This document shows positions 17,683 to 25,836 of a stretch of DNA of 64,000 bases, piece by piece; the first letter of the stretch is position 1, and the number at the start of each line of letters is the position of its first letter. The position numbers and the translations under genes are program-made. This stretch comes from GCA-003244245 sp963712995. GTDB taxonomy: Bacteria; Actinomycetota; Actinomycetes; Mycobacteriales; Pseudonocardiaceae. The notes under the pieces were generated by a model. It was not told the DNA's origin and ran no database searches. It saw only the letters and a list, made by a program, of their open reading frames with translations. The stretch is from contig CAVQKH010000022.1 in the NCBI GenBank assembly GCA_963712995.1, positions 310,001 to 374,000 of the forward strand, given 5' to 3'.

Positions 17683-18078
17683 GTGACGGTCAACTCGCTG
17701 ACCTCGGTCTCGCTCGACCCGCCGCTGGTCTCGATGTGCCTGCGCCGGGACTCCGGATTCCTGGCCGACCTGCTGGAGACCAAGACCTGGGCGGTCTCTG
17801 TTCTCGACGGCGGCGCCGCCGACCTCGCCCGTCTGTTCGCCAAGGACCGGGCCACCCGCGCCGCCGCCATCGATGTGCTGTGCGCCTCGCCGGGGCACCA
17901 CACCGGGGCGCTGGTGCTCGACGTGCCGAGCTGGCTGGAGTGTGTCCTGTGGGGCAGCTTCGATGTCGGCGACCACACCATGGTCGTCGGTGAGGTCCTG
18001 GCCGCCGGGACGCAGCAGGCCAGCATGCTCCTGATCTTCCTGCACGGTCGCTACCACGCGTTGGAGAACCTTCCATGA
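17683..18078 (+). CDS. Flavin reductase-like domain protein, N-terminally short
   Basis: A 131-residue protein that begins MTVNSLTSVSLDPPLVSMCL, the core block of DIM6/NTAB-type flavin reductases, normally reached only after 25-35 residues containing TGVTVVT. The upstream in-frame sequence belongs to the ligase gene and has no similarity to that part. Either this is a minimal domain or the gene lost its 5' end when it joined the operon. Family members supply reduced FMN/FAD to two-component monooxygenases or halogenases, so the halogenase-like gene at 13536 is a possible partner. It starts 5 bp after the ligase stop and overlaps the next gene by ATGA. Confidence 0.7.
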   Translation: MTVNSLTSVSLDPPLVSMCLRRDSGFLADLLETKTWAVSVLDGGAADLARLFAKDRATRAAAIDVLCASPGHHTGALVLDVPSWLECVLWGSFDVGDHTMVVGEVLAAGTQQASMLLIFLHGRYHALENLP

Positions 18079-18542
18079 CTGATGCCGCTCGGGTGAACCT
18101 GCCCATGACCACTCCCGATGTCCACCGCGCGATGGTGGCCTTCGGTCAAGCCGCCGAGGACCAGCTCGACCCGGCCATCGGTGTGCTGGTGAAAGTTCAC
18201 GCCTCGCAGCTCAACGGCTGCTCGTTCTGTCTGGACCTGCACACCAGGGAGGCCCGCGCGGCGGGGGAGCGCGAGCAGCGCCTGGACGCGCTGGGGGCGT
18301 GGCGTGAGACACCGTTGTTCGACGATCGGGAACGGGCCGCCCTCGCGCTCACCGAGGCGGTCACGTTCCTCGCCGCCGGGCATGTCCCGGACGAGGTCTA
18401 CCAGCGGGCCGCCCAGCAGTTCGACGAGACCGAGCTCGCTCACCTGCTGTGGACCATCGCGGCGATCAACGTCTGGAACCGCATGGCGGTCGCCACCCGC
18501 CTGCGACCGGCTGCCGGCGTCGATGCCGGAACACCACGATGA
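18075..18542 (+). CDS. AhpD/carboxymuconolactone decarboxylase-family protein
   Basis: A 155-residue all-helical protein. The redox motif NGCSFCLDLH (CxxCxxxH) is at about residue 46, identical in layout to AhpD-like alkylhydroperoxidases. Such proteins act as thiol peroxidases or, in biosynthetic clusters, have unassigned roles. Start overlaps the flavin reductase stop by ATGA and the end overlaps the CoA-transferase start by ATGA. The full domain length is present. Confidence 0.85.
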   Translation: MTDAARVNLPMTTPDVHRAMVAFGQAAEDQLDPAIGVLVKVHASQLNGCSFCLDLHTREARAAGEREQRLDALGAWRETPLFDDRERAALALTEAVTFLAAGHVPDEVYQRAAQQFDETELAHLLWTIAAINVWNRMAVATRLRPAAGVDAGTPR

Positions 18543-20455
18543 CCGCGTCCCCACGGCTCGCCGCCGCACCACCCCTGGAGGGATGGACGCTGGCACGGCG
18601 GGGCGGGTCGGTGGCCGCCGACGTCGCCGAACACCATCTGCGGGCACTCGGGTGCGGGTTCACCAGCAGCCCCGCAAGCGGGACCGATGCTGCGGATGCC
18701 GGTGACCTGCACCTGAGCCTGACCGACGAGGGCAGGCGCCCACTGCGGGTCGGCTGCGCGATCGGGTGGGCCGGGCCCGTCCAGGTGCCGCTGGAAGATG
18801 AGACTGGGGTCCAGGCCGCTTGCGGGATCATGCATGTGCACGGGCGCAAATCCGGCATACCGGAGCCCCTCGCGGTCGACTACGCCTCGGTCACGGCCGG
18901 TGTGCTCGCCGCCCAGGGCGTGCTGGCGGCGCTGGTCGGCCGGCTGCGCGGCATGGACCTGTGCCGTGTCACCACCTCGGTGGCCCAGGCAGCGCTGCTG
19001 AGCGTGATGCAGTACCTGGCGGCGGCGACCGCCGAGGATGACTGGGTCGAATCCATGCGTCCCGGAGGGCCGCCGTTCACCTCGGCCGATGGTGTGCGCT
19101 TCGAGATCGAGGTGTTCGACGCGGCCTGCTGGCAGCGTTTCTGGGCACTGCTCGAGGCCGACGAGACGGCCGTGCAACGTGGTTGGCGGCCATTCGAGCA
19201 TCGCTACGCCACCGCGACCTGCCCGCTGCCGGACGAGTTGCATCAGGCCGCCCGTCGATGCCGCTTCGCCGTGTCGGCCGCAGCGGCGGCCGACACGGGC
19301 GTCAGCATCCTGCGGCTGCGCGAGGTGGCCGAGCGCAGCACCGAACTCGCCGGCGACCTGCCGTCCTGGGACCTGGCACCCTGGGACCTGGCACCCTGGC
19401 GGATCACCGCGATAGCCGACGATACGCGGGCGGTGCCGCCGCCCGGCCTGCCGAGCATGGCGCAGCTGCCGCTGGCGGGTCTTGTGGTCATCGAGGCCGG
19501 CCGGCGCCTGCAGGGCCCGCTCGCCGGTCACGTCCTGTGGCTGCTGGGAGCCCGGGTCATCCGCATCGAGCCGCCCGGCGGCGACCTGCTGCGCGGCATG
19601 CCCCCGATGGCCGGCGACTGCTCGGCGCGCTTCCGTGCGCTCAACCGCGGCAAGGACGTCGTCGAGATCGACCTCAAGTCCGCGGCCGGGCGGCGGGCCG
19701 TGCTGGAGCTGGTGGCGGGGGCCGATGTGTTCCTGCACAACTGGGCACCGGGCAAGGCCGCGCAGCTGGAGCTGGACGCCGGGCACCTCGCCGCGGTGCG
19801 TCGAGGGCTGGTCTACGCCTACGCCTCCGGGTGGGGTGACGCGCTCGGCGCCGCACCGCCCCTGGGCACGGATTTCATGGTCCAGGCGCACAGCGGCCTG
19901 GCCGCCATGGTCAGACCCCCCGGCGAGCCGCCGGCGCCGTCGTTGATGACGCTCACCGACGTGCTCGGTGGCCTGGTCTGCGCGCAGGGTGTGCTGGCCG
20001 GGTTGTTCGCCCGGATCCGATCCGGGTGCGGCCAGCGGGTGGACTCCTCGCTGCTGTCTGCCGCCACGGTCCTCCAGCAGTCGGTCCTCCAGCAGGCGGT
20101 GCGCCAGAAGGCGGTGCTCCAGCAGACGGGGCCGGGCACCGCTCGAGCGGTCTGGACCCCGCTGCACCGCCCCCTGGCCACCGCCGACGGCTACCTGGCG
20201 CTGCCCGCCAGGACCCGCGCGGAGCTGGTCCGGGTGACCGCAGCGGGCGGGGTAGTCGGGTCCAGCGTCGAGGCCATCACCGCGCGTTTTCGTCAGGAGC
20301 CGAGCAGCACCTGGGTCGAGCGCCTCTCCGCCGCCGGTCTGGCCGCTGTCCCGGTGTGCACCGACCTCGCGGCGTTGGCCGCGGACCCCCGGTTCGCTGC
20401 TGCGTTGCAGCACGACATCTGCACCTTCACCCGCCCACCCTGGGAGTTCTCCTGA
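18539..20455 (+). CDS. Tandem class III CoA-transferase (CaiB/BaiF-like)
   Basis: A 638-residue fusion of two CoA-transferase III-like halves. The first half (to about residue 280) is poorly conserved. The second half is typical: LAGLVVIEAGRRLQGPLAGH, RVIRIEPPGGDLLRGM, LNRGKDVVEIDLKS, and GTDFMVQAHSGL. The first half has no clear copy of these blocks, so it may be structural. These enzymes move CoA between carboxylic acids, or act as racemases. Short duplications are visible: WDLAPWDLAPW at a 15-bp repeat (19366-19395) and a Gln-rich VLQQ stretch near residue 520. The gene overlaps both neighbours by a few bases. Confidence 0.82.
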   Translation: MTASPRLAAAPPLEGWTLARRGGSVAADVAEHHLRALGCGFTSSPASGTDAADAGDLHLSLTDEGRRPLRVGCAIGWAGPVQVPLEDETGVQAACGIMHVHGRKSGIPEPLAVDYASVTAGVLAAQGVLAALVGRLRGMDLCRVTTSVAQAALLSVMQYLAAATAEDDWVESMRPGGPPFTSADGVRFEIEVFDAACWQRFWALLEADETAVQRGWRPFEHRYATATCPLPDELHQAARRCRFAVSAAAAADTGVSILRLREVAERSTELAGDLPSWDLAPWDLAPWRITAIADDTRAVPPPGLPSMAQLPLAGLVVIEAGRRLQGPLAGHVLWLLGARVIRIEPPGGDLLRGMPPMAGDCSARFRALNRGKDVVEIDLKSAAGRRAVLELVAGADVFLHNWAPGKAAQLELDAGHLAAVRRGLVYAYASGWGDALGAAPPLGTDFMVQAHSGLAAMVRPPGEPPAPSLMTLTDVLGGLVCAQGVLAGLFARIRSGCGQRVDSSLLSAATVLQQSVLQQAVRQKAVLQQTGPGTARAVWTPLHRPLATADGYLALPARTRAELVRVTAAGGVVGSSVEAITARFRQEPSSTWVERLSAAGLAAVPVCTDLAALAADPRFAAALQHDICTFTRPPWEFS

Positions 20456-22176
20456 TGACCCAGACCGCTACCACCATGACCTGGACCTCGACCAACGGGA
20501 TCGTGCTGGGCGACCTGGTGCCCGCCGTGCTGCGGCGTCGCTGGGTCGAGCGGGGCTACTGCCCCGACCGTGATCTCTACACGCTGCTGCGCGAGCACGT
20601 GCGGGCCCATCCACGGCAGACCGCGGTGATCGACGCGGCCGGCGCGATCGACTACGCCACCCTCGACACCCGGGTGCGCCGCATCGCTGCCGCGCTGGCC
20701 GCGGCGGGGCTCGGTCCACGCGACATCATCGGCATTCAGCTGCCCAACAGTTGGCGCGCCGTCGCCGCGGAGCTGGCCGTCGCGGCCGTCGGCGCCGTGG
20801 CGCTGCCCTACCCCGCCGGTCGAGGGCGCCGGGACTCCCTCAGCCTGCTCGGCCGTTCCCGGGCCAGCGCCGCGATCGTCGCCGACGTCGCAGGGCGGGT
20901 GCCGCTGGCCGCGAACCTGGCCGAGCTGCGTCCTGAGCTGCCCGACCTGCGCTCGGTGTTCGTCTTCGGCGCCGCCCCGGATGGGTGCGAGCCGCTGGAC
21001 CGGTGGCTCGCCGAGGAGGACGCCGAACGAGGGTGGTGTCCTGAGCCGGTCGACCCGGAGGCGCCGGCCCGGATCCTCGTCTCGTCCGGCTCGGAGGCCG
21101 AGCCCAAGATGGTCGCCTACGCCCACAACGCGATGGCCGGTGGCCGCGGCAACTACCTCGGCGCCCTGCACCACCCCGGCGTGTCACGTGGTGGTCCGGG
21201 CGGGTCGCGCGGTGGATCGGCACCCATGCGCAGCCTCATCCTCGTGCCGCTGGCCTCCTCGTACGGTTCGTTGGGCATCGTCATGCTCGCCCGCCACGGT
21301 GGCACCCTGCTGCTCCTGGACGCCTTCGATCCCGCTGCGGCGCTGCGCATGATCACAGCTCACCAGCCCACGCAGGTGTTCGGTGTGCCCATCATGCTGC
21401 GCCGGATCACCGATCGGCTCCGAGCCTGCGGCGAGGACACATCCAGCCTGCGCGCCCTCGTCTCCAGCAGCGCCGCGCTGCCTGCGGCCACCATCGAGGC
21501 ATGCCTGACCCGCTTCGGTGCTCCCGTCATCAACATCTACGGGTCGGCAGACGGCGTCAACTGCCACACCGCCAGGGGAGACTGCACGCCGGCGCCGGGA
21601 TGTGCGGGCCGGCCCGACCCGACCGTCGCGGATATCCGCATCGTCGACCCGCGCGGCCGGTCGGTGCCTGAGGGCCAGACGGGCGAGATCTGGTCCCTCG
21701 GGCCGATGACTCCGCTGTGCTACGTCAACGCCCCTGAACTCGACGCCCGCTACCGGGCACCGGGCGGCTGGGTCCGCACGGGGGACCGCGGCATGATTGA
21801 TTCTGATGGCTGCCTGCGGGTGGTCGACCGTCTCAAGCAGATCGTCATCCGTGGCGGGTACCACATCAGCCCGGCCGAGGTCGAACGGCAGATCAACGCG
21901 CACCCGGCGATCGCCGACGTCGCCTGCGTCGCCGTGCCCGATCCCGAGTTCGGTGAGCGGCTGTGCGCCTGCGTCGTCCCGCGGTCGGACACCCCACCGT
22001 TCACGCTGCCCGAGCTCAACGCGTTCCTGGAGCGCGAACGCGGCCTGGAGCGCCGAAAGCTGCCCGAGCTGCTGCTCGCCTTGCCCGAGCTGCCGCTGGG
22101 CCCCACCGACAAGGTCTGCCGCCAGACCCTCGTCCGGCTGGCGAGCGCCCAGCCTGGATGCACCGTAGGGCACTGA
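20455..22176 (+). CDS. AMP-dependent acyl-CoA ligase / adenylate-forming enzyme (second copy)
   Basis: A 573-residue adenylating enzyme. The P-loop is variant (SSGSEAEPKMV), the adenine block is NIYGSADGVNC, the hinge block is RTGDRG, and RGGYHISPAEVE with LGPTDKVCRQ carries the C-terminal lysine. It differs strongly from the ligase at 16086, so two acids, or two steps of one acid, are likely activated. The frame is open upstream to 20026, but ATG 20455 overlaps the CoA-transferase stop (TGATG), and homology begins soon after it. It ends the operon, 26 bp before the convergent amidohydrolase gene. Confidence 0.9.
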   Translation: MTQTATTMTWTSTNGIVLGDLVPAVLRRRWVERGYCPDRDLYTLLREHVRAHPRQTAVIDAAGAIDYATLDTRVRRIAAALAAAGLGPRDIIGIQLPNSWRAVAAELAVAAVGAVALPYPAGRGRRDSLSLLGRSRASAAIVADVAGRVPLAANLAELRPELPDLRSVFVFGAAPDGCEPLDRWLAEEDAERGWCPEPVDPEAPARILVSSGSEAEPKMVAYAHNAMAGGRGNYLGALHHPGVSRGGPGGSRGGSAPMRSLILVPLASSYGSLGIVMLARHGGTLLLLDAFDPAAALRMITAHQPTQVFGVPIMLRRITDRLRACGEDTSSLRALVSSSAALPAATIEACLTRFGAPVINIYGSADGVNCHTARGDCTPAPGCAGRPDPTVADIRIVDPRGRSVPEGQTGEIWSLGPMTPLCYVNAPELDARYRAPGGWVRTGDRGMIDSDGCLRVVDRLKQIVIRGGYHISPAEVERQINAHPAIADVACVAVPDPEFGERLCACVVPRSDTPPFTLPELNAFLERERGLERRKLPELLLALPELPLGPTDKVCRQTLVRLASAQPGCTVGH

Positions 22177-22201
22177 CCGCTGCCACCAGGGATCGGCGCT
22201 G

Positions 22202-23602
22202 CTAGGGCACCAGCACTCTGGCTCCGGTCGCAGACTCGCGCGCCTCGACACCGCTCAGCATGGCGTTGAGCCGGTCCCGGGGCAGGAACACTCCGGCGGC
22301 GAACACTGCGTTGATCCGGCGGGTGTTGCGGATATCGACGAGCGGATCAGCGTCCAGCAGCACCAGATCGGCGCGCTTGCCTTGCGCGATCGTGCCTGCC
22401 CGGTCCTGCTCGCCCAGGTACTGGGCGGGATTGCGGGTCGCCGCCTGCAGGGCCTGCATGGGCGTCAGACCCGCCTCGACGAACAGCTCCAGCTCGTCGT
22501 GCAGGCTGAAGCCCGGGAAACAGAAGGGGTTCAGGGTGTCGGTTCCTGCCAGCAGCCCCACACCGGCGCGGTTCAGCTCGCCGACGAGCGCAAGCTGGTG
22601 ACGGAACAACTCCTGCTGATCGGCCAGCTCCTGCGGGCTGCGGGAAGCCCGGGGGTCCCGCTGCCAGAATTTCGCCAGCTGCGGTGAGATGTAGCGCAGC
22701 CGCTCGTCCTGGCCGTAGCGGGCGTCGCCGACCCGTGACAGCGACCGCAGGATGGTCAGGGTGGGTACCTGCCACGTCCCGTTCCGGGCGAAGTGGGCGA
22801 ACAGGTCCTGGGCACGCTCGGGGTTGTAGCTTCGGGCTGCCTGCAGCTGGAGGGCGTTGCGGTGGTGGGTGGGATCGTTCGCGCGAGGGGTCTGTGCCAG
22901 CTCGGCGCGGATCTGCGCCTCGCGGGCCGAGGTGGCTTCGATGATGCCGGTGAGGTGTTCGACGCTTCGCTGGCCGGCGTCGGAGGCCTCGGTGGCGGTG
23001 ACGGCGTCAGGGACGTGCCCGGCGAAGACGATGTGCCGCTGGTGGGCCTCGTCGGCCAGGGCGAAGTACGCCTTCCGGGGCAGCAGCGAGTAGACCTTGA
23101 TGAAATCGGCCCCCTTCTGCTGGCCCTGCTGCACCGCTTGGCGGGCCTGCGCCCCATCGGAGACGGCGACAGATCCGGCCCAGATCGGGTGAGGCCCGTC
23201 GATGAGGTTGCTGCCGATCACCATCCGGGGGCCGAGGATCCTGCCTGCCTGCACGTCCTGGCGCCAGTGGTGGTGGACCGGATCGCCTTTCATCACGCGC
23301 ACACCGGTCACGCCGTTGGCCAGGAACAGCGCCAGCCAGTCCTCGTCGTAGGCGTGGATGTGCATGTCCCACAGCCCGGGGATGAGGAACCTGCCCGCAC
23401 CGTCGACCACCGTTGTACCTGGCGGGACGGGTAGCTGCCGGCTTGCGCCGAGGGCCGTGATGCGGTCTCCCTGGACGATCACCGTCATGCCGGGCTGTGC
23501 CGGAGCGCCGGTGGCGTCGATCACGGTGACATTCGTGATGGCGACGGTCTGGGCGTCGCCGAGGGCCTGGGCGTGGGACAGATCCTGACGCAGGGCAGCC
23601 AT
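22202..23602 (-). CDS. Metal-dependent amidohydrolase
   Basis: A 466-residue amidohydrolase-superfamily enzyme. Metal motifs: LWDMHIHAYDED (HxH), FIKVYS (candidate carbamylated Lys), FAGHVPDA (His), SVEHLTG (His), and LLAGTDTL (Asp). It has the usual beta-sandwich start ITNVTVIDATG. Relatives cleave cyclic amides, dipeptides or imidazolones. ATG 23602 is the only good start, but the in-frame sequence before it reads RRRVLALLVALAP, like the positive and hydrophobic parts of a signal peptide with no start codon in front; the protein may once have been exported. No promoter module precedes it, and it points toward the ligase gene. Its link to the cluster is uncertain. Confidence 0.82.
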   Translation of the reverse strand: MAALRQDLSHAQALGDAQTVAITNVTVIDATGAPAQPGMTVIVQGDRITALGASRQLPVPPGTTVVDGAGRFLIPGLWDMHIHAYDEDWLALFLANGVTGVRVMKGDPVHHHWRQDVQAGRILGPRMVIGSNLIDGPHPIWAGSVAVSDGAQARQAVQQGQQKGADFIKVYSLLPRKAYFALADEAHQRHIVFAGHVPDAVTATEASDAGQRSVEHLTGIIEATSAREAQIRAELAQTPRANDPTHHRNALQLQAARSYNPERAQDLFAHFARNGTWQVPTLTILRSLSRVGDARYGQDERLRYISPQLAKFWQRDPRASRSPQELADQQELFRHQLALVGELNRAGVGLLAGTDTLNPFCFPGFSLHDELELFVEAGLTPMQALQAATRNPAQYLGEQDRAGTIAQGKRADLVLLDADPLVDIRNTRRINAVFAAGVFLPRDRLNAMLSGVEARESATGARVLVP

Positions 23603-23910
23603 GGGGGCCAGAGCGACGAGCAGGGCGAGGACCCGTCGGCGTCCAGTCCGGCGTTGGCTGACCTCGGGAAAGCCGCATTGGGAACAGATGGGCGGGATTC
23701 TAGGCGTGAACTCCCGGACATGCTGAACACCCCCACCCGATCCAGCTGGGTGGGGGCATCAGCCTGCTGTCGTCAGCCGAGCCGCCGGCCCCGCGAGCGG
23801 GCCAGACTGCGGGGACGCAGCACGGTCGTCATGAGGCAGGGTCGGGCCCGTTTGTTCAGAGCCGAGCGCCGTGGGTCAGTAAATTGTCCTCGCTCAGTTC
23901 CAGAAGGACA

Positions 23911-23998
23911 GTACCGAAAGTACCAGATCAGTCCATTGTAAAATTGTCGAAATCGGTACGTCCGGATTGATGTCTGCGGACAGTGATGCTGATAATAT
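23911..23998 (+). promoter_or_regulatory. Cluster promoter module (methyltransferase gene)
   Basis: GTACCGAAAGTACC palindrome, CCATTGTAAAATT, GTCGAAATCGGTACG, then TTGATG (23967-23972) and GATAAT (23991-23996). The untranslated leader to GTG 24223 would be about 210-220 nt, long for this cluster; it holds no gene I can support. Confidence 0.75.
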
Positions 23999-24222
23999 CC
24001 ACTAGGTCACCGGTTGTTGACGCTTGCTGTCAGTATCATACGACTGCGTGGGCTAGAGCCTTCGATTTGCGTAGAACTGGAGTTATCGAGCGGGCGAGGA
24101 AGGGGTGGATCATACGGTCTCTTGAGAGAATCCCGATGGCGGTCCATGCCTGGTTTGTGCTCGCAGCTCATGATGCGCCCGTGGTCTAAAATTTGGATCT
24201 AAGCAATACAAGGGAGGCGGCT

Positions 24223-24972
24223 GTGAATCTTTATCAAGGTCAACGTAACGACGCCGAATCATGGGAATGTTACTGGCATCATGTATTTTCGGACCCCGCT
24301 GCTCAGGTGTTGTGGGGTAAGAGTAACTTCGACTCTTTCGAGTCGATGGCGCCTTACCTGAAAAAAATTACCGACAGCTTCGACTCCCGCCTTCCTCTGG
24401 TCGATTTCGGTTGCGGTGACGGCTCGTTCACCGAGCATCTCACCGATTATTTCGACGTAGTGGTCGGCACGGATATCTCCGCAGCGGCTATAGCAAAGGC
24501 TCGGCGGGACAACCAAGGGTCGAAGGTCGACTATGAGCGGCTCAATGGTACCGACACGGTCGGTGCCGAGCGCCTGCACGCACGGCTTGGAGACGCCAAC
24601 GTTCACGTTCGAGGTGTCCTGCAAGGCATGATGCCCGCTGACTGGCCTCACGCGCTGAGAAGTTTGGAGATCTTGACCGGGCGGAAAGGGAGTGTTTTCG
24701 ACCTCGAGTTGTCGAAGAAATATTCCCAGCTGGTTCAGGAGATGAAACGTTTCGATGAGCGGCAGGCGGCGATGCTTCAAGGTCCGGGAGACGGCCTCGT
24801 GCCGAATGATTTCTCGACTGCCGATCTCATTGATTTATATCGGGGTCAAGGGTGGAATATCCAATTCGTTGATGAGTTGAATATGCATTCTCGGGTACCG
24901 CTACCCGACGGCAACCTCCTCTCATTCCCGGCAATCTGCTTGATTGCTAAAATGGATTCTTCTCGGCCGTGA
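24223..24972 (+). CDS. SAM-dependent methyltransferase (class I)
   Basis: A 249-residue methyltransferase. Motif I is LVDFGCGDGSFTEHL near residue 62, followed by an acidic loop VVVGTDIS. The third-position GC content is visibly lower than that of neighbouring genes, which may mean separate acquisition. The GTG start at 24223 is preceded by GGGAGGCGG at good spacing, so I reject the longer frame from 24193. It is a single-gene unit under its own promoter module, with a strong hairpin terminator right after it. The methyl acceptor is unknown; the C-terminal carboxyl, an amide or the small-molecule moiety are all possible. Confidence 0.85.
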   Translation: MNLYQGQRNDAESWECYWHHVFSDPAAQVLWGKSNFDSFESMAPYLKKITDSFDSRLPLVDFGCGDGSFTEHLTDYFDVVVGTDISAAAIAKARRDNQGSKVDYERLNGTDTVGAERLHARLGDANVHVRGVLQGMMPADWPHALRSLEILTGRKGSVFDLELSKKYSQLVQEMKRFDERQAAMLQGPGDGLVPNDFSTADLIDLYRGQGWNIQFVDELNMHSRVPLPDGNLLSFPAICLIAKMDSSRP

Positions 24973-24995
24973 TGACCTATGTGGAATTCTTTGTT

Positions 24996-25030
24996 GGATA
25001 GGTGCGTTCTGGATGCGAATGCACCTATCC
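24996..25030. terminator. Bidirectional hairpin terminator
   Basis: GGATAGGTGC at 24996-25005 pairs perfectly with GCACCTATCC at 25021-25030, followed by GTTCATCTTTTTT on the plus strand. It lies between two convergent methyltransferase genes and should end both transcripts. Confidence 0.8.
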
Positions 25031-25032
25031 GT

Positions 25033-25836
25033 TCATCTTTTTTCGATGGGGCGTCTGCCGTGTACCGAGTAGATCACGCAGGATGTGGCTTTGAAGCTCG
25101 GGTTGGCGAGCAGACGTCGTAGCTCCGGGAGTTGCTGGTCGGTCATGCCTGCGTCGATGAGCTGGTCCCGGAGCTGGAAGGTGTGGTGGATCTGGAGGTG
25201 CACACCGGCCGATCCGGCGTGCCACAGTTGGAGATGAGGTTGCGGGTCGATGTCGACCAGTCCGGCGTCGTGCATCGCCTGGGCGACGTGCTGCCCCCAT
25301 GCTCCGTCAGCGCCCGTCTTATCGAATAACCTGGCCTTGGCCGCCAAGAAGGTCTCGTAGAGGTGTCGAGCCCGTGGGTCCGGCATGAGCAGGGCAGGGC
25401 CGTAGGTGATGTCGAACTCGTCGAGCTGTAGCCACCCACCCGGCCGCAGCGCCTGGACCAGCCGGTCGAGCACTGCGCGGCGCTCCGGGAGGTGCAGCAG
25501 GACCAGCCTCGCGCAGATCAGGTCGAACGCGGCCTCGGGCAGCGGATCGCGCACGATGTCGTGCTGGAGCACCTCCAACCCGGCCCTCGCGGGAATGTGG
25601 CTGGGCTTGATGTCGGTGGCCAGCACCCTGCCCGACGGCGCGACCCGCTGCGCGAGCCAGCTGGCCACGCTGCCCCCGCCCGCGCCGACCTCGAGGCAGT
25701 GCCATCCGTCGGTCACACCCGTCTGGGCGAGCCGCGCGGTGGTCATCGGATCGAGCATCGCGGCGAGGCATCGATGCTGGTCCCGGGAGTGGACGCTGTT
25801 GTTGTCGAACACGTACCCGAGGCTGCTCACAACCAT
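25033..25836 (-). CDS. SAM-dependent methyltransferase (class I), second gene
   Basis: A 267-residue methyltransferase. Motif I is HCLEVGAGGGSVASWL near residue 50; the acidic residue after the second strand is in VLATDIKP; the post-I block is DLICARLVLLHLPERR. The GYVFDNNS start and overall layout resemble small-molecule O- or N-methyltransferases of actinomycete clusters. It overlaps the preceding nucleotide-sugar dehydrogenase gene by 10 bp and is probably co-transcribed from the module at 27288-27378. Not closely related to the methyltransferase at 24223. Confidence 0.87.
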   Translation of the reverse strand: MVVSSLGYVFDNNSVHSRDQHRCLAAMLDPMTTARLAQTGVTDGWHCLEVGAGGGSVASWLAQRVAPSGRVLATDIKPSHIPARAGLEVLQHDIVRDPLPEAAFDLICARLVLLHLPERRAVLDRLVQALRPGGWLQLDEFDITYGPALLMPDPRARHLYETFLAAKARLFDKTGADGAWGQHVAQAMHDAGLVDIDPQPHLQLWHAGSAGVHLQIHHTFQLRDQLIDAGMTDQQLPELRRLLANPSFKATSCVIYSVHGRRPIEKR

